A stretch of DNA of 12,657 nucleotides from Methanocatella intestini (lineage in GTDB: Archaea; Methanobacteriota; Methanobacteria; Methanobacteriales; Methanobacteriaceae). Of this stretch, positions 10,029 through 12,657 are shown one piece after another (the stretch's first letter is position 1; every line of letters begins with the position of its first letter). The translations under genes and the position numbers were made by a program. The stretch lies in the NCBI RefSeq assembly GCF_002252585.1, contig NZ_NQLD01000015.1, one strand, 5' to 3'. The notes beneath the pieces are model-generated. The model saw nothing but the letters and a program-made list of their open reading frames with translations, did not search any database and was not told where the DNA came from.

Positions 10029-10541
10029 TTACACCTTAATTTTAATACTTTGAGTCATGTTTTTTACAAGGTCTAAATCAGGGCATTCTACAATTATCAT
10101 TTGGTTGTCATCACTGTAAATACCTGCATAACCTTGCTGAACATTACCATTGGTGGATATCATTTTATCATTATAAAACTCAATATTGCTGCTGTTAGAA
10201 CTTTCGTCAAGTTTAGTTAAGTTCATTTGTTCTAAATATTTTGTACAAATTTCTTTAAAGTCTATTGTGTATCCAGTTGAATTTTGCACGTTTTCTTCAA
10301 TATATGAACTATTTAAAAAAGATACCATGATGCTGTTTTCATTATCAATATATGTTTCAGCAAATTCAGAGCTTGAATTTATTTGTTCAAATTGGGCATT
10401 TGATGGAACAGTCATTGTAAATGCTCCAAAATCAGCACTCTGATTGTTATTTTCCTCAGAACTTATTGTTATAGCCACAAGAGATGCAGCTGCAATTACA
10501 AAAATAATAATACATATCAGAACTTTATTTTTATTTTCCAT
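10029..10541 (-). CDS. Membrane-anchored extracytoplasmic protein, paralog 1, unknown function
   Basis: The 170-residue protein has a short basic N terminus (MENKNK) and one hydrophobic segment at about 7-27, a signal anchor with no lipobox, followed by a polar domain that should lie outside the cell. The domain starts with DFGAFTMTVP at 37-46 and ends CPDLDLVKNMTQSIKIK. It is rich in Asn and Ser and carries six N-x-S/T sequons, so N-glycosylation is plausible. The neighbour gene upstream shares the same layout and both motifs, marking a tandem duplication. I start it at 10541 because GAGGTGAG lies four bases ahead; a GTG at 10550 falls inside that site. It has its own TATA-like box. I do not recognise a named family. 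Confidence 0.8.
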   Translation of the reverse strand: MENKNKVLICIIIFVIAAASLVAITISSEENNNQSADFGAFTMTVPSNAQFEQINSSSEFAETYIDNENSIMVSFLNSSYIEENVQNSTGYTIDFKEICTKYLEQMNLTKLDESSNSSNIEFYNDKMISTNGNVQQGYAGIYSDDNQMIIVECPDLDLVKNMTQSIKIKV

Positions 10542-10545
10542 ATTT

Positions 10546-10583
10546 CTCACCTCATTTTTATTTTAATTTAAAAAGTATAAATA
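10546..10583 (-). promoter_or_regulatory. Promoter and ribosome site of paralog 1
   Basis: TATTTATAC on the minus strand (10575-10583) would place the start near 10553, at the edge of GAGGTGAG (10546-10553), the ribosome site for the ATG at 10541. The leader would be very short. The ribosome site is firm and the TATA box is inferred. Confidence 0.5.
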
Positions 10584-10589
10584 TTTTTT

Positions 10590-10620
10590 TTAAAAAAAAG
10601 AGATGAGGGCTTTTTTTTAA
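10590..10620 (-). terminator. Hairpin plus T8 terminator after paralog 2
   Basis: TTAAAAAAAAG at 10590-10600 and CTTTTTTTTAA at 10610-10620 form an 11-bp perfect inverted repeat around the nine bases AGATGAGGG. It begins three bases after the stop of the upstream paralog. On either strand the exit side is a run of eight T, so it could stop transcripts from both directions. Confidence 0.6.
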
Positions 10621-10622
10621 CC

Positions 10623-11111
10623 CTATTTATTTTTTATTGTAGGTATCATCTGTTTCAATAAATCTAAATCATAGCTGCCGATTATGATGATATTATTTGG
10701 GTTACTGTTATTTATTGCAATGTATGTATCATTTTCAAATCCAATAATATTATTTTCATCTGTTATCTGGTAGTATGTAATATTGTTGGAAGTTTCTACA
10801 ATTCTTGAAGAGTTAGTTAAATTTTCAATAGTTGTTTGTTCCAATATATGATTTAATTCATCTTGATTTTCATAAAATGTTTTGTTAACATTTATAACTT
10901 GAATATTATCTCCAGCATATACACTTAATGATAGATCAGAACCTATTAATTCAACATCACTGTCTTCAGGTATTTCCATTGTAAATTGCCCAAAGTCATA
11001 TCTTTCCATTTCTGGAGGAGCTGTAACTTCACTATTCATATAGCAATATCCTCCTGCAGATAATAGAATCATAGCTATGAAAAATATGATTAGTTGCCAT
11101 TTTCTTTCCAT
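10623..11111 (-). CDS. Membrane-anchored extracytoplasmic protein, paralog 2, unknown function
   Basis: The 162-residue protein has a basic start (MERKW), one hydrophobic segment at about 6-24 and a polar outside domain. DFGQFTMEIP at 39-48 and the C-terminal SYDLDLLKQMIPTIKNK parallel the DFGAFTMTVP and PDLDLVKNMTQSIKIK segments of the adjacent paralog; the middle parts have diverged. Six N-x-S/T sequons occur (for example NKT, NLT, NSS, NIT, NDT, NNS). The Cys at 23 does not sit in a proper lipobox. The start at 11111 is preferred because GGTGGG lies four bases before it; upstream in-frame ATGs would remove that site. It faces a divergent 47-codon ORF. Family not recognised; a cell-surface role is inferred from topology only. 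Confidence 0.8.
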   Translation of the reverse strand: MERKWQLIIFFIAMILLSAGGYCYMNSEVTAPPEMERYDFGQFTMEIPEDSDVELIGSDLSLSVYAGDNIQVINVNKTFYENQDELNHILEQTTIENLTNSSRIVETSNNITYYQITDENNIIGFENDTYIAINNSNPNNIIIIGSYDLDLLKQMIPTIKNK

Positions 11112-11134
11112 TTTTCCCACCATTTGCTTAAACT

Positions 11135-11144
11135 TTATATATAA
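11135..11144. promoter_or_regulatory. Palindromic TATA box, possible bidirectional promoter
   Basis: TTATATATAA is a perfect palindrome centred at 11139.5. The minus-strand ATG of paralog 2 (11111) lies 28 bases to one side and the plus-strand ATG of the 47-codon ORF (11166) lies 26 to the other. Either distance would give a start at or near the ATG. A second TATA-like element at 11148-11157 could serve paralog 2 instead and would put its GGTGGG site inside the leader. Confidence 0.45.
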
Positions 11145-11165
11145 TATTAAATAAATCACATTGTC

Positions 11166-11309
11166 ATGGAACTTAGAGATTTAATTTATATTATTATTTC
11201 AATTTTAATTGCAGTAGTGCTATTAAAAATATTCATGTGGTTATTACCATTGTTTATAGTATTAATTATAGCATTTTTTATATATGTCTTTTTAGCTGAA
11301 CGTTTTTAA
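11166..11309 (+). CDS. 47-residue hydrophobic membrane ORF, unknown function
   Basis: The ORF begins MELRDLIYIIISILIAVVLL and ends FIYVFLAERF. It is almost wholly hydrophobic, with one or two membrane segments: about 6-20 and 24-43, separated by a Lys at 21. Charged residues sit only at the ends and in that break. There is no ribosome site, but a TATA box centred 26 bases upstream fits a leaderless message. Its stop lies one base before the end of the convergent trxB. It is the only plus-strand gene in this part of the window. Long A+T-rich frames encode hydrophobic residues easily, so chance is possible; the promoter spacing and the tight fit between neighbours favour a real gene. Confidence 0.5.
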   Translation: MELRDLIYIIISILIAVVLLKIFMWLLPLFIVLIIAFFIYVFLAERF

Positions 11310-11310
11310 T

Positions 11311-12225
11311 TTATTTTGATTGGTGTATATCTTCATATGCAGAAGTTGCAGCTATTGCACCTTCTCCACATGCTACAACCCATTGTCTTAAACCGCCGCA
11401 TATATCTCCTGCTGAATAAATATGGTCAATATTTGTTCTTTGGTGTTTATCTGTGAGTATTTCCCCATTTTCATTTAATTTAACATTTAATTTTTTAGCT
11501 AACTTATTATGGGGTTCATATCCTATACTAACAAAAACTCCCTGGGTTTTAAATTCATGATATTCATCAGTTTTAACATTCTTTAAAATTACGGAATTTA
11601 TGAATGTGTTTCCTTTTATTTCCTCAGCTGTTGTATCGTAAATAACATTAATGTTTCTTTCTTTAATTTCTTTTTGTAGATATTGCTGTGCTCTTAGTTT
11701 GTCTCTTCTGTGAATGATGGTAACATTACATCCGACATTGTCTAAGAAAATAGCTTCTTGCAGTGCACTATTTCCACCGCCAATCATTATAACATCTTTA
11801 TCTTTAAAGAATAATCCGTCACAGGTAGCACAATAACTGACTCCTTTACCTAAATATTCTTCTTCTCCAGGAATTTCCAAGTGTTTGTGTGAGCTTCCAG
11901 TAGCTAAAATTATTGTTTTTCCGCAGTATTCATCTTTATGGGTTGTAACAAGAAATTTGTCTTCATTTTTTTCTATGTTTTTTACAATTTCATTTTCATG
12001 CAATTCAACAAATTTCATGCATTGCAGTTTCATTTTTTCAACTAATTCAAAACCGGAAATAGTGTCAAATCCAGGATAATTTTCCATTAGTGGAACTTCA
12101 CGGCCAATTCCTCCAGCTAATCCTTTATCTAAAATTAATGTTTTGGTTCCCTGTCTGCCTGCATAGATTCCGGCAGTCAGTCCTCCAGGACCTGCTCCAA
12201 CTATGATTATATCGTAAGTTTTCAT
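11311..12225 (-). CDS. trxB: Thioredoxin reductase
   Basis: The 304-residue flavoenzyme passes electrons through FAD and a disulfide to thioredoxin in the cytosol. The FAD-binding GAGPGG is at 10-15, the redox centre CATC at 132-135 within SYCATCDG, the second dinucleotide fold GGGNSA at 149-154, HRRDKLR at 172-178 and the closing FAD motif SAGD at 271-274. Length matches low-molecular-weight TrxB. The HRRxxxR pattern fits NADPH binding; some methanogen reductases instead use F420, so the donor is not settled. GAGGTTA at 12231-12237 is the ribosome site for the ATG at 12225. The gene is monocistronic here and converges on the small membrane ORF. Confidence 0.93.
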   Translation of the reverse strand: MKTYDIIIVGAGPGGLTAGIYAGRQGTKTLILDKGLAGGIGREVPLMENYPGFDTISGFELVEKMKLQCMKFVELHENEIVKNIEKNEDKFLVTTHKDEYCGKTIILATGSSHKHLEIPGEEEYLGKGVSYCATCDGLFFKDKDVIMIGGGNSALQEAIFLDNVGCNVTIIHRRDKLRAQQYLQKEIKERNINVIYDTTAEEIKGNTFINSVILKNVKTDEYHEFKTQGVFVSIGYEPHNKLAKKLNVKLNENGEILTDKHQRTNIDHIYSAGDICGGLRQWVVACGEGAIAATSAYEDIHQSK

Positions 12226-12230
12226 GTTAA

Positions 12231-12281
12231 TAACCTCAATATTTTAGTTAATTTAATTATGTTATTTGAGATTATTTAAAA
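12231..12281 (-). promoter_or_regulatory. Promoter and ribosome site of trxB
   Basis: TTTTAAATA on the minus strand (12273-12281) is centred about 52 nt before the ATG. This predicts a leader of roughly 26 nt that contains GAGGTTA, five bases before the ATG. The surrounding DNA is very A+T-rich, so the TATA call is moderate. Confidence 0.5.
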
Positions 12282-12300
12282 TTAATGAAATTATTATTTT

Positions 12301-12375
12301 ATTTAGATAAGAAGATGGGACGCAAAATTTAACGAATTTCTATTTCTAGAAAAATTTATGTTTGTTTCTTATTTT
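12301..12375. other. Possible insertion-sequence end next to the transposase gene
   Basis: This 75-nt stretch between the trxB promoter and the transposase stop contains GAAGATGGGACGCAAAAT (about 12311-12328), the least A+T-rich patch of the intergenic DNA, and a short inverted repeat TTTCTAGAAA at 12343-12352. One of these could be the terminal inverted repeat, but the other end of the element is outside the window, so it cannot be matched. Confidence 0.3.
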
Positions 12376-12657
12376 TTAGTTATTTTTCATGATTATTTCA
12401 TTATAGATTCTTTTTAGGTTATGTCCGATTGCGTATAGTTTGAATTCAGTATTTACTTGTTTTAATCCTGTTGTTGTGAATTCTGTTAAGTGCATGTTTT
12501 GTTTCATGTTTGCAAATGGTAATTCAGCTGTTTTTGATCTTAATTTGTAGATTTCTTGCGCTTCAGGAGTTTCCATTTTCCGTTGCATTCTGATTTTGGA
12601 GGGATTTCCATAATCACTAATCGTTTTATATCGTTGGCTTTTTGCGCAATACTCTTG
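12376..12657 (-). CDS. Transposase, IS1182-like DDE family, C-terminal part
   Basis: The frame is open from the window edge to a TAA at 12376, giving 93 residues of C terminus; the catalytic DDE core lies outside. The segment EIYKLRSKTAELPFANMKQN followed by a hydrophobic GLKQVNTEFKLYAIGHNLKRI is the standard ending of IS1182-type transposases (tyrosine-x-x-arginine-x-x-x-x-glutamate region, then a helix with HNLKRI). A Cys in QEYCAKS near the edge fits the family's Cys-containing segment. An internal ATG at 12588 is not the start. Completeness of the element cannot be judged. Confidence 0.8.
   Translation of the reverse strand, partial: QEYCAKSQRYKTISDYGNPSKIRMQRKMETPEAQEIYKLRSKTAELPFANMKQNMHLTEFTTTGLKQVNTEFKLYAIGHNLKRIYNEIIMKNN

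Overview
The window looks like a chromosomal segment of a host-associated methanogenic archaeon, most likely Methanobrevibacter (order Methanobacteriales). This rests on the archaeal 16S/23S/5S rRNA sequences, a 16S tail that ends in the anti-Shine-Dalgarno CACCTCC, and very A+T-rich protein genes. It is also supported by split archaeal GMP synthase genes, a KEOPS subunit, an NreA DNA-repair protein and TATA boxes ahead of genes. Genus is a judgement from memory of rRNA patterns; species cannot be called.

Bases 1-4080 (+ strand) hold the end of an rRNA operon: the 3' part of 16S rRNA (with a run of four N that replaces a real piece of the gene), an A+T-rich spacer of about 480 nt with no recognisable tRNA, a full 23S rRNA, a short spacer, 5S rRNA and a T-rich terminator region.

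Bases 4110-6080 (+) form a two-gene unit: a citramalate/isopropylmalate synthase (probably cimA, isoleucine route) followed 9 nt later by the KEOPS subunit Cgi121 (tRNA t6A modification). It converges, with a 17-nt 3' overlap, on a minus-strand pair: nreA (archaeal DNA repair protein with a C-terminal PCNA-binding motif) and a short DegT/DnrJ-type PLP enzyme.

Bases 8313-9926 (-) hold the GMP synthase operon: guaAA (glutaminase subunit), a 42-codon ORF with its own good ribosome site that overlaps both neighbours, and guaAB (ATP pyrophosphatase subunit). This sandwiched micro-ORF is the most interesting protein-coding observation here. Upstream lie two tandem paralogous genes for N-terminally membrane-anchored, Asn/Ser-rich extracytoplasmic proteins of unknown function. 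They are followed on the other strand by a 47-codon hydrophobic ORF that seems to share a palindromic TATA box with the second paralog.

Bases 11311-12225 (-) encode a thioredoxin reductase with a CATC redox centre. The window closes with the C-terminal 93 residues of an insertion-sequence transposase (IS1182-like, minus strand) that runs off the edge.

Translation signals are mixed: strong GGTG-type ribosome sites precede cimA, cgi121, the 42-codon ORF and both paralogs, while nreA and the 47-codon ORF appear leaderless and guaAB appears to rely on coupling. No obvious new defence or mobile system is present; the candidates for something undescribed are the guaA micro-ORF, the small membrane ORF with its bidirectional promoter, the glycosylation-site-rich paralogs and a cloverleaf-like fold in the 16S-23S spacer.
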